Notes: a model not told the origin generated them from the letters alone. DNA of 64,000 nt from Rostrohypoxylon terebratum (GCA_022497145.1 MU385904.1:124001-188000); one strand, 5' to 3'; numbered from the stretch's first letter, positions 33,903 to 45,304 are shown. Program-made: numbers and translations.

Positions 33903-35994
33903 ATGGCTGACGTCGAGGAGCCTAAATTCAATTCCCTCGCTGATCGTATTGCAGCCTTAAATCAACAGAAGAACTTCACTACTCCTCCTTCTTCTGGGAG
34001 ACGGCCTCCACCTCCGCCTCCTGGTGCTGGCAAACCCTCGTCCCAGGCACCAGCGCCCAGTGCGAATAAATCCATTCCTCCACCAACACCTAATCTACCT
34101 GCCCGGCCGCAGAAACCTAACCCACCAAGTCTACCACAACGAACCAACACGTCCGAATCGACCGTCAAATCGCCCCCTATCCTACCTGGCCGCGATGCGC
34201 CACCACCGCTCCCAACCCGGAAGAACTCCGCTCAGCCCTCACCAGCGTTACCAACCCGTAGGCCGTCGGCTCAACAATTGCGTAGCAGGAGAGGCTCCAA
34301 CTCGTCTGAAGTTTCTCACATTTCGAGTATTTCGAATCTTTCGTTAAACCCTATATCTAGAACGAGTACAGCTCCTAGCGAAACGACACAATCCGGAAGA
34401 CGAGTCCTCGCCCCGACGCTAGACGTTGCTAAACTCCCGCCTCTTCCGCCCTCGAGAAAAGAGAGGGAAGCGCAAGCAGCTAGGGAGGCTGCAGAAAGGG
34501 AGGCCACCGAAGTTGTCAAAGCACCTCTGCTCTCAGTACGATCTGCTCCGGTAGTTCCCCAATCGCGACCCGGCCAGTCTCCTAGGTTACCCTCTAGACC
34601 AAATAATCAACCCACGCATACGCAAGTCGACGAAACTCCCTCTGCGAATCCTCGCCGTCTTCCACCGCCGCCCTCTGCGTTTGTGCGCCCAAGTACGACA
34701 TTCGATTCAGGCAGGAGACCTAGCGCGCCTGGCCCGAGGCCTCGTGACGATGCGCCACCTCCGGTTCCTATCAGTTCGCGACCGACCTTGAATCAAATCG
34801 ACGCGGTTGCCACGCGTACAACCGCGAGCTGTCTGATTTGTCGAGATTTCTCGGCTCCGGATAACGTAGCCGCGCAATATCCAAACCATTCGCTTCCAAG
34901 ACATGACCCAGTCGGCTACTTAGCGAATGTGCTTTGCGGTCCCTTTCCGTCAGCGACCGACAAGGCGAGAGCCATTTTCACGTGGTGTCACCACAACATT
35001 GCTTATAACGTAGAAGAATTTTTCGGAAAGTGCATTCAGCATAGGAATGTAGAGGATACCATATTTCACGGAAAGGCCGTATGCCAGGGTTACGCGGAAG
35101 TATACCAGGCCATTGCCCAGCGCGCCGGACTTCAATGCATCGTAGTCGGTGGTCATGGAAAAGGCTACGGCTACAAGCCTCTTAGACGGGGCGAGCCGCC
35201 TCCGCCAAGGGATCCCTCTGGTCGTACGTATAATCTCAATTTTTATTTCTTTTTCATCTGAAATCTACCCCATACAATTTAGTCCTAGTTGGTTTCAAGT
35301 CAATTACAATTACAATTACTAACTTGAAGATTTAGACGCATGGAATGCGGTGTGTATAGATAATGGAGAATGGAACCTAATCGATGCATGTTGGGGTGCT
35401 GGTTCCGTCGGTGACAACAAGTATCACAAACAATTCAAACCCCAGATGTTCTGCTTGAGCAACGATTTGTTCGGGCTGAAGCATTTCCCCTCAGACGAAC
35501 GTTATTTCTTTAGAATCGATGGCCGTGTCTTGACGTGGGAAGAATACATCCTTGGTCCCACCAAAGGCGAAAAGGCCGAGTTCTTCGGTACGGCGACGGA
35601 TGAGGGCGTTTCGGAGTTCACGTTCAGCCCTGCTGAGAAACACGTCTCAGTGTATAGCGGCGAGGTGGTGCGCTTCCAGTTTTCTAAGGTTTGCGAGCAT
35701 TGGGTTCCTGAGCGACACGGTAAAGGCAAGAGTTATCTACTTCTTATGAAGATCCACGGAGTAGACGGCAGGAAAGAGGACTTGGTGCCGCTAGAAACGG
35801 ACGGGTTCTGGTGGTGGACCGATATCCCCGCGAGAGACCTAGGGGCTCCTGGGCAGACCATCTTCCTGTACGCGCTCACGACGCTTAATAATAAGGACGC
35901 GAGAGGCGTCACCAAGGAAGAATACTACCGAGTCAAGAACGGTAATGGGTATAGTATGAGCTGGGCGATTTTCGCCAAGTGGGAATTGGTATAG
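33903..35994 (+). CDS. Transglutaminase-like protein of the Cyk3 / kyphoscoliosis-peptidase type, about 659 aa
   Basis: Exons 33903..35223 and 35336..35994, intron 35224..35335 (112 nt, GTACGT...TTTAG). Residues 1-310 are disordered and very Pro-rich with PPPPPPG and PxxP motifs (ligands for SH3 proteins). Residues about 315-659 hold the transglutaminase-like core. A complete papain-like triad is visible: Cys394 in GKAVCQGYAEVY, His441 in GHAWNAV (codon split by the intron), Asp457 in WNLIDACWG. Fungal Cyk3 relatives act at the division septum and bind actomyosin-ring proteins, often with a degenerate triad; the intact triad here is notable. The usual N-terminal SH3 domain of yeast Cyk3 is not seen, so orthology is tentative. 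Confidence 0.82.
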
Positions 35995-36525
35995 GATAAG
36001 ATATCGGGATGGATTGGCAAGGTTGATTGGCGGTATACCTGATATTTGTTATAGACACTCTCGACCTCGGCGCTTTGTTAGGTACTTTGAGGAACAGCAC
36101 TCCTGCGTTTTCCCTAGCGTCGGTAAATATACAAGCATGAGTTACAAGACATGATATAGTCTCTTATCAATAAGATCAGTCTTAATTCTGAGCTCGTCTT
36201 TCAAATTCGCGTACCAAGTCTGACGTTGTCGATTGTGACAACCGAGAAGAAACATTCACTATATTTCCGGGTACATATCCGGGGGTGAGATTTGGGTTCG
36301 GATCAGTAGGTACCTATAATTGCGAACCATACCAAAACATTGTGTTTATACGCCCCGTCCACAAGGACTCCATGAAGTAAAACACATCACTTCAAAACAG
36401 GAATTCATCGCATTGGGTACATTGTAGACGTATATATTTTTCATATCTTTATACAAATTTACAAGCCTCGACCTTGCAAGCCGTAGATGCCGTAAAAGAA
36501 GCTCTTTTATCTAGGACCAGTACTT
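35995..36525. other. Convergent spacer, nothing recognised
   Basis: About 530 bp of 3' flanking DNA for two converging genes, AT-rich. Confidence 0.4.
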
Positions 36526-38037
36526 TTACATCGACATCCTGACATCGAAAAGCGCAACGCGTTCCATCTCGCCCAGTACGCCGTTGCCGGAGAGGGTGTA
36601 CTTCTCGCTGACGTTGTGCTCGTCGACGCGCATGCGAAGGATGCCGCTGGCGGCCCAGTACTCCATGAGGGCGCGGGCCTCTGTCTTGGAGACGCCGCGG
36701 ACGTCGAAGACCTTGACGCCGTTCATGGCGTCGAACACGCGCTCGTCGTACTTGGTGTAGAAGGGGTCGCGCGGCGGGATGGGGAGCCCGTTGTGCGCGG
36801 CGGCGGCCTGCTCGAGCGCCTTCTCAAAGGACGGGATCTTAGGCGAGTTGCCCTTGGAGGTGACGCCGAGGACCGCGGCGCCGTTCGGGAAGCGCGTCTT
36901 CCCGCCGAGCGCTTCGGTGAACATGCGCACGAGCCCGAAGTTGTGGCTGTGGATCAGCTCGAAGGACGGCGACCGGTAGTCGCTGATGCGCATGATGTGG
37001 CTGAGGCCGTCGAGGGTGAGCAGGATGGGCGGGCGGCCCGGGAGGAGAAGCTCCTTCCAGAAGGATTGGAAGACGGGCCAGGCGAACTCGGGCTCCTTGG
37101 TGATGCTAGTCAGGGCGGCGAGCGTCATGCCGCGGTTCACTGTAACCGGGAGATGCATGTGGTCTAGCTCGACCCTAAGCTGAGACAGTAGGGCGGCATT
37201 GGACTTGTAGATGGCCTGGAACATCTTTAATGTATATATCGGCTGTGAGAACATGTCTGAGTTGTGCACAGGCGAGTATTCGGTCGAGGCTGTGACCAGT
37301 TCTTGGGCTAATTGGGAAACGAGTGATTAGTCTATATAAGTACGTTCAACTGAAGGGGTCTAGCAGATGGTTTGTATACCTTCTGGGATATTAATGACGA
37401 TCCATTTGTTCAAGAATCCGGTAGCTTGAGCCTGAAGGCCGAGCATACTCTTTCCTACCGCTCTCTCACCAGTAATCACCATTCTCAAGGTTTCCTTATT
37501 GCCCACGGCCTCCGTTAGCTGCCTCGCTAAGTCCACAGATTCCTGTCTAAGTAGCACGTGTGGTGCTCGAAACAAGCCCCAATTTTGTGTCGGCTTGAAG
37601 GCCTCGATCGCTCTCAATTGATCTATCAATTCCTCGGGGAGACCAACCATCTTTCCTACAGATTCGGGGTCCACGATGTTCTCGGCGGTCATTTCTTCTA
37701 GGCCCTTTACTTCCAGCGCATTGTTGTTCGTGAGCTGAATGCGCTTTCGAAAAGCTTTTCGTTCGCCCGTTGCCGGCGGTTTGAACTTATCGGGCTGTCG
37801 CTTCTTTTTTTTCCCTAAAAACAACCTCTTTCCGGCTCGTATATGTCTCGACATATTTATTTCTCCGCTGGCGAACTTGGCCTTGGGTTTGGGTGTCTTG
37901 GTAGCCGGCAGTCTTGCATATTGCGCGGCCGAGGTCGTAAAAGCTGCCGCCGGTGCTGCTGATAGTGACGTAGGTATTGTGAGCAAGAGTCGCTGTGAGG
38001 GCCGTATAAGGCACCTCCAGCAACTAGCGCTCGCCAT
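36526..38037 (-). CDS. Mitochondrial small ribosomal subunit protein mS29 (DAP3/Rsm23)
   Basis: GTP-binding component of the mitochondrial 37S/28S subunit. Exons 38037..37380 and 37307..36526, intron 37379..37308 (72 nt, GTATAC donor, TTAG acceptor), about 479 aa. The N-terminus is Arg/Ser/Ala-rich without acids, a mitochondrial targeting signal (residues about 1-40). A basic stretch (GKKKKRQPDKFK) follows, then the P-loop GERAVGKS at about 190-197 and the conserved LDHMHLPVTVNRGMTL and PILLTLDGLSHIM (Walker B-like) segments. The second exon is far more GC-rich than the first. It shares a divergent promoter with RRS1. Confidence 0.9.
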
Positions 38038-38566
38038 TGCTGGTGGGAATAGAAGTCGAGCTCTATTCCGAGAATGTCCAATATCGAGAAAATAGTTGCA
38101 ATATCAAAATCGCGAATCGATGATTGGACCCAGCTAAATTTTGGCAATTGCCCCTCTGATAGGTCCACTGATAGGTCTATTAAAGTTAGCACTTCAATCG
38201 GTGCCATCGGTGCGGGCACCACCTGCCATCTGGGACCTCGAAGTCGAACAATTCGCAGTGGACGACGATAGCGGAGAAACCGGTCCTCCGGTCCACTATC
38301 GATAAACTGATAACGTATAGACCCACCTAAAAATTCTAGGAAGATCAATTGGAACTTTTTTTTGAAGCAATGCCAGCATCGCATGCATTTCAAATCTACA
38401 ATTCCTCTATCGTACAACGTCTAACTCCGGCAGTACGCAGCAACAACTCCAACAACAGAACAATCGAAACCAAAATCCCTAGATCTACCTGTTGAACCCT
38501 AACCCTAATACTAAAAGAAAGAAAAAAGCCATCATCTCGGATCTCTCGATCCCACAACCACCCACA
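38038..38566. promoter_or_regulatory. Shared divergent promoter mS29 / RRS1
   Basis: 529 bp between two diverging start codons of genes that serve mitochondrial and cytosolic ribosomes. A direct GATAGGTC-type repeat lies at 38158-38177, and a telomere-repeat-like box near RRS1 is listed separately. Confidence 0.5.
38495..38508 (+). promoter_or_regulatory. Telo-box, AACCCTAACCCTAA
   Basis: Two adjacent telomere-type repeats, 58 bp before the RRS1 ATG. AACCCTAA elements are known to bind Tbf1-type Myb factors upstream of ribosomal-protein and ribosome-biogenesis genes in fungi. Binding here is inference. Confidence 0.6.
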
Positions 38567-39145
38567 ATGGCAGCGCCAACCGCACCCACCACCAAACCCA
38601 AACTCGACGTCTCGGTCGACAAGCCCACACCCTACACCTTCGACCTAGGCCTCCTCCTCGCCAACGACCCAAACCCCCTGGGCACCTCCGTCCCCACCGA
38701 GTCAACCAGCAACCCCAACACCAACTCCCTCGAAGCCCGTCTGGCCGCCACAGCCCGCGACGGCGCGCAAGCCCTAATAAACCAGCTCTTGACAACCTGC
38801 CCACTAGGCACCACAACCTCAGGCGTCCTCCTCACCCTCCCAGCCCCCACGACCCCCCTACCCCGCGAGAAGCCGCTCCCGGCGCCGAAGGAGCCCACCA
38901 AATGGGAGCAGTTCGCCGCGCGCAAGGGTATCAAGCCCAAGACGCGGGAGCAGCGGCGCGCCAAGGCGACCCAGTACAACGAGGAGACGGGCGAGTGGGA
39001 GCGCACCTGGGGCTACGACAAGGGCGGCGCGAAGAAGCGTCGCGAAGACGGCGCCGTGCCCCAGGACTGGCTTGTCGAGGTCGACGAGAAGAAGGAGCGG
39101 GAGGAGAAGGATGCCAAGGAGAAGAAGCGACGAAAGAAGGCTTGA
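38567..39145 (+). CDS. RRS1: Ribosome biogenesis protein Rrs1, 192 aa
   Basis: Nucleolar factor that, with Rpf2, loads the 5S RNP onto pre-60S particles. Intronless. The ATG at 38567 follows a CACAACCACCCACA leader; the open frame upstream has no ATG. Family segments: VDKPTPYTFDLGLLLANDPNPL near the N-terminus (residues about 15-37), LINQLLTTCP, LPREKPLPAPKEPTKWEQFA (the most conserved block), KGIKPKTREQRRAK and WERTWGYDKGGAKK, ending in a Lys/Glu-rich nuclear tail. Length matches fungal Rrs1. GC-rich. A telo-box sits in its leader/promoter. Confidence 0.95.
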   Translation: MAAPTAPTTKPKLDVSVDKPTPYTFDLGLLLANDPNPLGTSVPTESTSNPNTNSLEARLAATARDGAQALINQLLTTCPLGTTTSGVLLTLPAPTTPLPREKPLPAPKEPTKWEQFAARKGIKPKTREQRRAKATQYNEETGEWERTWGYDKGGAKKRREDGAVPQDWLVEVDEKKEREEKDAKEKKRRKKA

Positions 39146-40029
39146 GTCCAAGATGGGATGGACGAACGATGGTAGGGGTACGGATGAAGCAGCTAACTGG
39201 AGAAAGTCGGGGATGGCAGGGAAGACACTTTAATGTTGATACCCACGCATTACGAGTCACAATGCAGAGAGGCAGGAGTTCGGGCGTTCTTGGTATCCTG
39301 GTACGTGTGAGACGGATGTTTACGGACTAGGCATATATATTTATATTGGCAATTGGTGCGCGGGACTTCCGGCAACCTTATGGTACAAGATTCTTTTTCC
39401 TGTCCCTTTCTTTTTCCAAACTCCATCGCTACAAATTGTGCTGCACTCTGTCCACCTTTGCACGTAGCTTTTCTCCCTATAGCCAAGTAGGAATTCGTTA
39501 TTCAAAAAACACTCGGAGGTGTTATTTGAGAATGAATAGTAGGTTATGCTTCTACACAACCGCCGTCGTCTATCCTAAAATCGATGTTGGAGTATGAGGA
39601 TATTTCCAGATCTCCAGGAGGTCAAACGTTGAGAAACCGAACTAGATAAACAAAAAAGATGATATTGTTCGCAATGCGACTTCATTCGATCGCTCAACTT
39701 CGCCCCCCTCCGTAAGTATTCTAATTCACCACCGCCGAAGAACCTCCAGTAATAGGCATTGGCGTGCTGCCGACCCGTAAGAGACGAGCTCCAAGTTGGA
39801 CGATTGCAGAGCGCTAAAAAAATGAAAAGTAAAGTTTGAAATCGTTAACGGAGCGTAAGATCGTCAAAAAAAAGAGGACCGCCAAGGCCAAATGCCGTAT
39901 ATGCACCACATTCATCTCCTGGGGGGTATTATCAAGACAAAGCAAAAAAAGAAAGGTATCATCAGATCCGGATTAGAACCCAGCCTTATTCTCCAAGTGC
40001 GTGCGTATACCGAGATGTAGGGGGTGAAA
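39146..40029. other. Convergent spacer, nothing recognised
   Basis: About 880 bp between the 3' ends of RRS1 and the RhoGAP gene. Poly-A/T runs and one T-rich stretch (39388-39415) only. Confidence 0.4.
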
Positions 40030-42150
40030 TTAAGAGAAATCCATCGGAGAAAGAGGTTTGATGGGCGACAGGGGTCTCAGTTCTCTTTCTCCGGATCGTC
40101 GTGGTGGCATGTCTTGCTCGCCATTGATCGCTAACGAATGAGGTGCCGTAACCGGATAGTTCATTGCCGCGCCACCATTCTGACCTCCTGTCCCCGGTTT
40201 CTTTCTTAGTTTTCCATTATGTTGGTCAATGGGAGGCGCTGACAACTTATTGCTGTCGGCAGAAGACAAAGTTCTATCGTCCGGAGTGTTGGCCCCACTA
40301 CGACTTCGAGAATCGGGTGATGTCGTTAGTCCTCGAGGCAGCGGTTGTTGAAACAATTGATATTCTTCCTCGATATATCTAGCCTCGTTTCTGCATCCCT
40401 GCCAGCATAATCTCCAATCGCAAACGAGAAATTTGAAGCAGAATGCGTCGATCTTCATGCATGGTTGGAAACATATGCAGAGGTTGCGGAAATCCATCTT
40501 GTTCTTGTCCGAGTGTGCGAGGAGTAAACTGAGATGGCACGTGATGGCGAAAAGGAGGTAATAGTTGAATGGCGATAGATTGGAAAGCTCCTCGATGAGC
40601 AGTTGAGGTACCGATTCCGCGCCGGCGCATTCACGAGAAATCCGCTCCTGGGCTTCCTTCGGGAAGAGCTCGTCAGGAAGTTCACGTAGCCATGCCTTGA
40701 ACATAGAACCAATGATATTTATATCGTAGAGGTCGTCCTGGGCAAAGAGATCGACGTCGTATTCTGTAAAACTCGACTTAGTAACCATATCTGAATTGAT
40801 TAGTTGGAGAGCGAAATTCTTACCTTCGTCAAACTTTCTCTGCCACTTCTTGATCTGTGGACCACTTCCAGGTACACGATATAAACCTTCGACATCAGTT
40901 CCCTTGAGGTTGAGATAATCAATGGCTCGCCAAGGGAAAGCAGGCATCCAGAATTCTGTCTTATCACGAGAATCTTCAAGCCGCTTGGATATTCTCGTCA
41001 ACCGCGTCTGCTCGACCAATGGTAAATTGATAACCTTCAAAACGTAATGCTCGTCGTCGATTGTCGGCTCCCTGTCAGATGTGCTGGCACTACGGCCACC
41101 CCTTCCAAATAGACCTTTGCTAATCATATCGGCTGCTCGACTACCAGAGTTTTTCAGACCGTTGAAAAATGTATTTGCGTTAATGGTATTACTCGGGGCG
41201 GAAGTGTTGCTTCTATAATAGTCTTTATCGTTTCGATGGTCTTTGTTCCCTGGCGCGTCCCGAGGAATAGCGCGATCAGCCGAATGATTTCGTACCGTTG
41301 CGTTCATCATATGTCTGAAAGACCTGTCGTGGCCGTCGGCATTCATAGGTGCCGTCCTCAAAGGCTGCATACCAGCCAAGGAATTGTCGCGCTCCGGTTC
41401 ACTCAATTTGATTGTTATAGATTCCTTTGGGCTATGTGCTTCCCTGTCCTTCAGCGACCTATTACGACCCATTAGCGTGAAAGGCTTCGGTTTGTTCTTC
41501 TTCGAGTTGGCCTCTTGTTCGCTAGTCGACGTCAACGAGACGTCAGACCTGGATGGTAAAGAATGGCCAGATTTATGAGTTGAAAGATCAGCAGACGAGG
41601 ATAGGTCTGTTTAGCAAGACAAAGAATTAGTATCGTAACACTTTCATAGTAAGTTTCTTTGACTTCTTGTTCAACGTACCTGAGTTCTTAGAGTTTTTGC
41701 TTGATACTCCTCGGTCTGACATAATGGCATTCTCCGTTCCGCGGGACATGGTGTCATTCATGTTATTGCTATCGTTGTGGGCGTGGTAGAGTTGGTTGGT
41801 AGACTTGGAAGTCTTACCAAAGTTGAAGAAGCGGCTACCACTCCTCGAGTGTTTCTCGACCTCGGGATGAGAACATGTATCTGGCGCAGTAGAGGTGGTG
41901 ATGGTGGAGGTGATCGTGTTTGTCGTGGCAGACGATGGTAGTAAAGTTAATGGTGGATGTTCTGGCTCGCGGCGTTGGGGAGACGGACGCCGCCGATGTT
42001 GAGCCAGATGCACGCTGTCGGGAGGATGCAGTGGTGGCTGGTTTGAGTCGACGGTGTAAGGCTGCAGTTGTTGTTGATGTTGCTGATGCCGATGCTGATG
42101 CCGATGCTGTTGTTGCTGCCGTTGTTGCTGTTGCTGCTGTTGCTGCTGCT

Positions 42151-42187
<37 letters not shown>

Positions 42188-42535
42188 TGGTTGTGGTTGT
42201 TGTTGCTGTTGCAGCTGCGGTGATACAGGTTTCCTAGGGGTGGTTGTGTTGAACTTGCTAACAAATGGAGAGCGAGGCGACTTGGGTGACGGTGCTGGCG
42301 AGATGGCCTGCAGTGCAGATTCGCTACCGAGATTCGGACGCGGGCTCAGTCTCTCTGCCCCCGAGAGATTTGGGTCGGGGTAAGTAGGAGCGCGAGCGCT
42401 ATTGTTGGCACTGGTATTAGCACTGGCATTGGCGCTGGAGATAGCACTGGCGCTGGCGCTGGTTGCGGATTGTTCGCCCAAGGAATCTGAATTGTCAGCT
42501 AGGGACAGCGGGTTGGGAACTGGCTTTCGGCGCAT
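40030..42535 (-). CDS. RhoGAP-domain protein with polyglutamine tract, about 810 aa
   Basis: GTPase-activating protein for Rho/Cdc42-type GTPases. Exons 42535..41680 and 41606..40030; intron 41679..41607 (73 nt, GTACGT, GCTAAAC branch, CAG) joins KNSKNS to DLSSSADLS in frame. The ATG at 42535 (MRRKPVPNP) is the first in frame; the frame further upstream uses TTG. Residues 1-285 are disordered: Ser/Ala repeats, Pro-Ser motifs, about 22 uninterrupted Gln plus His/Gln repeats. The C-terminal half has the RhoGAP domain with the catalytic arginine in DVEGLYRVPGSG, then FKAWLRELPDELFP and FNYYLLFAITCHLSLLLAHS...NLCICFQPC, all family landmarks. The tail is Ser/Pro-rich (PLSPIKPLSPMDFS). Polarity or cell-wall signalling is the expected setting. 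Confidence 0.9.
42066..42216. repeat. CAG/CAA trinucleotide tract encoding poly-Gln
   Basis: CTG/TTG triplets on the plus strand. The longest pure run (about 42121-42187) gives about 22 Gln; flanks give His-Arg-Gln and Pro-Gln repeats. CAG and CAA are mixed, which slows but does not stop slippage. Confidence 0.95.
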
Positions 42536-42671
42536 TATGGAAGGTATGTGTGGTATGTTCCCCTTATTGTCCTCCGTCAAACACACGAATCGGGGAATAA
42601 CAGACAAGGACCTGATTCGCTGTATGGTACGCCGCAGGAGGACAGGATGGGTAGTGCGCCTCTGGAATGCT

Positions 42672-42699
42672 GTATCAGGTATCAGGTATCAGGTATCGG
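42672..42699. repeat. GTATCAG heptanucleotide repeat
   Basis: Three perfect copies and one with a single mismatch (GTATCGG), in tandem. Confidence 0.85.
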
Positions 42700-43046
42700 G
42701 GTATCAAACTGGTTCGTAGGAAGGATTAGTAAAGGTGAGGTAGGGCAGGACTTGGTGGTGAACCTGCGACAGGAGGCGCCAGGCTAGGGGGGGGCCAATA
42801 AAGGCCAATTAAGGATATCCCAATGTATCCTAGGGGGTTAATACGCAGTAAAAGAAAAATAAATAGATGTTTGCAGGGTATAAGAATAATCAAGAGTATT
42901 GTATTGTACAATTAGGTAAGGTAAGTGAAAAGAATCTTTTATTGTTTTTGTAATGCCTTACGAATGGAAAAGAAAGAAAAGATAAAACAACCCAATATCC
43001 AATCTTGATATTTTTTTGAATGTTCCAAGGGGATCCGAGAGGAAAA

Positions 43047-43071
43047 GAATTGAATTGAATTGAATTGAATT
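43047..43071. repeat. (GAATT)5 microsatellite
   Basis: Five perfect tandem copies, then a degenerate sixth (GCATT). Confidence 0.9.
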
Positions 43072-45064
43072 GCATTGAATATTCAAGGTTGGAATTGGTT
43101 CGACGAATCGATGAGACTTTTGCTTTTGGGTCCTGGTTTAGGTCAGGTCTTGGTATGCTGTAGTCTGGGAAGCATCGACAGGGGACAGACGGAGATCCCA
43201 CATGGATTAACCACTGTAGTAAGGTGCCGAAACCGTACTTACAGTGAACGGGATGTCGCCCGTGCCTGACGATTGGGAAATGCGCTAAGTCTCAGGGGTT
43301 AAATCGTAATACTAATGTATTGTACATCAATGAGCCATACCTGATCTGGATCTCTTTCAGATATGGCAATATATTCATGTAGTACAAATAGCTATAAAAT
43401 TAAGGGGATCTAATCAGCTCAATACTTGCATACCTACATATACCTTAGGTCCTTAGTACATCCAGTACTATGTACCCAAATGCTACAGGAAGACCATCCT
43501 GAGATTCGGTGTAGTAAAATGGATGGCTATTGAAACAGATCTCGACTCGGATAAATCCGCTACCTATACTCGACGGTCAACATCTGTAGACAGCCATAGC
43601 CGTGATATCCGATCAAGGTTAACTTCGTAATACTTCCAAGTTGGAGTATCCAGATACCTACTACATAGTACTTACTAGGTACTAAATAAGCAACGAGAAT
43701 AAATATGCATGTAGTAGAAAGGGAGTTTCATCGATGATACTTTATATACATATGTATTGTACCTGTGTGTACTTATCAGACTTATTTGATGATTAGCGGT
43801 TCCAGCCGCAGAACCACATCGAAGTTCGACGTTGAATTGTTTACGATGAATCACTAAACGATTCACCCTCCAGCTAATCCAGATCTTGCCATTCAACCAA
43901 AGAGCGCATTGTATTACCTTAATAGTATGTATAATGAAACTCGGTAGCTTCGAATTGCCTATTTGTGTAGGTACTATTACATAGTAAGGACATGATGGAA
44001 GATGACATTGGCGTCATGCAGAAATTCAACCCTCCAGGCGAGTGATCTGATAGGGATTAATATCGAAATTTTAATGGTCAGGCTCTTAATGTACCGGACC
44101 TCTCAGATCCACAATACATCTAGCGAAAGGCGCGTAACAAGATTTTGGAATCTGAAACAAGCTGCCACGCACAACCATTCTCTCCACCTTTTCCCGCTTT
44201 TCTCTTGGACTAATATTTCGGAGGTAGTGTGTAGTAGCTGATAATAGGTGCCATCGCAGCACTACCTGGTACTTATACACCGAACAATCTACAGCGCCGG
44301 AGTCTCTATTATACACATCCATGGATACGTACACGCTCGGCAATACACATATGAGCCGTGATTTTAGTTGAGAATATTCACGTTTCAGAACATCGTGAGA
44401 TGCTCAGGTTTTTTATATGAAACATTGGAATAAGACAAACATGTTTGCTGCCTTTTAATATCTCGGCTACCGCAAGATCTCTATCTCGAAAAGGTTCCGA
44501 CCAGACGATATGTAGGTATGGTTTGACGACCGGTCGACAATCCCCCACCTTCGAGGACTTCTTGGTAAACAGTGATTGTTTGGCGTGGACTACAATGCAT
44601 CCATTTTCACTAGAATAAAACACTGAGGATTTAACGGTTTCAATGCTGTCATTGGTTATATCCGCAGATGTAGTCCTCGAGCCACGTGGAAACTATCTCG
44701 GACGAATTGCTAATAAGTAGGTATTATGTATGGAGCGTATTGAGACAGACGTAATCACGGACAGTGCTGAGCCACGTAGGAAGGCCGTCTATCGATCAGC
44801 TTGAAGTTTCAATGACCTCGTATATTATCTCCGAGTCAGCAATATGATACATACCTACATATCTTCCGTTCAAAGCAGAAACTAGGCTACTTCGAATACG
44901 AGATCTACCTTATGTAGACCCAGGGCAAAACATGGCAGCCATAACGTTTGAACATCCAATAAAAGTTTTACCACGATAAAGTAAGTGTATGATTGAACCT
45001 ATATCAAGTCTTCCTCGCTTCCTGGGGAAACCCCAAGAATGCAATGAAAACACTAAAGATTGTC

Positions 45065-45250
45065 GCGTCACCTGGAAGCAGTGTGATACCAGAGACACGG
45101 TGGGAGCGATCATGCGCAAGCACAGAGGATTCGCACCCTTCATACAAAAATAAGTATAATAAATGACGAGTTACGTTGTAACTCTTTCAGATATTAGACT
45201 GAAAAGAACAGATACTACACTTGATCTAAGCCAGATTGGCAAAGAGAGCT
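45065..45250 (-). ncRNA. U2 spliceosomal snRNA
   Basis: RNA core of the U2 snRNP, which pairs with the intron branch site. From about 45250 the minus strand reads CTCTCTTTGCC, then a stem-loop I, then TTAGATCAAGTGTAGTATCT, the most conserved U2 block; GTAGTA (complement of 45213-45218) is the branch-site recognition element. CTGTTCTTTTCAGTCTAATA with ATCTGAAAGAG forms stem-loop IIa. The Sm site ATTTTTG is the complement of 45145-45151. Two GC-rich hairpins follow (stems III and IV), so the 3' end near 45065 is approximate. Compared with yeast U2 (loop I GCC-UUUU-GGC), loop I here is GCCA-ATC-TGGC. A TATA box lies 47 bp upstream. Divergent from the Rab geranylgeranyltransferase gene. Confidence 0.93.
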
Positions 45251-45296
45251 GAAGAAGAAAAGGAAAGAAAGTGAGAAGGTGGGAGAATGCGGGCGG

Positions 45297-45304
45297 TTTT
45301 TATA
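45297..45304 (-). promoter_or_regulatory. TATA box of U2 snRNA
   Basis: TATAAAAA on the minus strand, 47 bp upstream of the proposed U2 5' end. Spacing suits a fungal Pol II snRNA promoter. Confidence 0.55.

Larger units (their letters stand above)
42536..45064. other. Long spacer with microsatellites, no gene recognised
   Basis: About 2.5 kb, AT-rich. It holds GTATCAG heptamers at 42672-42699, five GAATT pentamers at 43047-43071 and many CTACCTA/TAGGTA fragments. A string resembling part of a TPP riboswitch near 43339 was rejected. No ORF is supported. Confidence 0.45.

Noticed and set aside
36616..37167. 183-codon plus-strand frame
   Set aside because: Antisense to the GC-rich second exon of mS29; repetitive Gly/Glu/Arg/Val composition typical of shadows.
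38495..38508. Possible telomerase RNA template (contains CTAACCCTAA)
   Set aside because: It lies 58 bp before the RRS1 ATG with no room for the roughly 2-kb RNA, pseudoknot or 3' splice-like site on that side; a promoter telo-box is simpler.
43336..43370. ACCTGATCTGGAT string resembling part of a TPP riboswitch
   Set aside because: The CTGAGA half, the pyrophosphate-binding helices and a thiamine gene are all absent.
44910..45143. 77-codon minus-strand frame
   Set aside because: It overlaps the 3' part and downstream flank of U2 snRNA.
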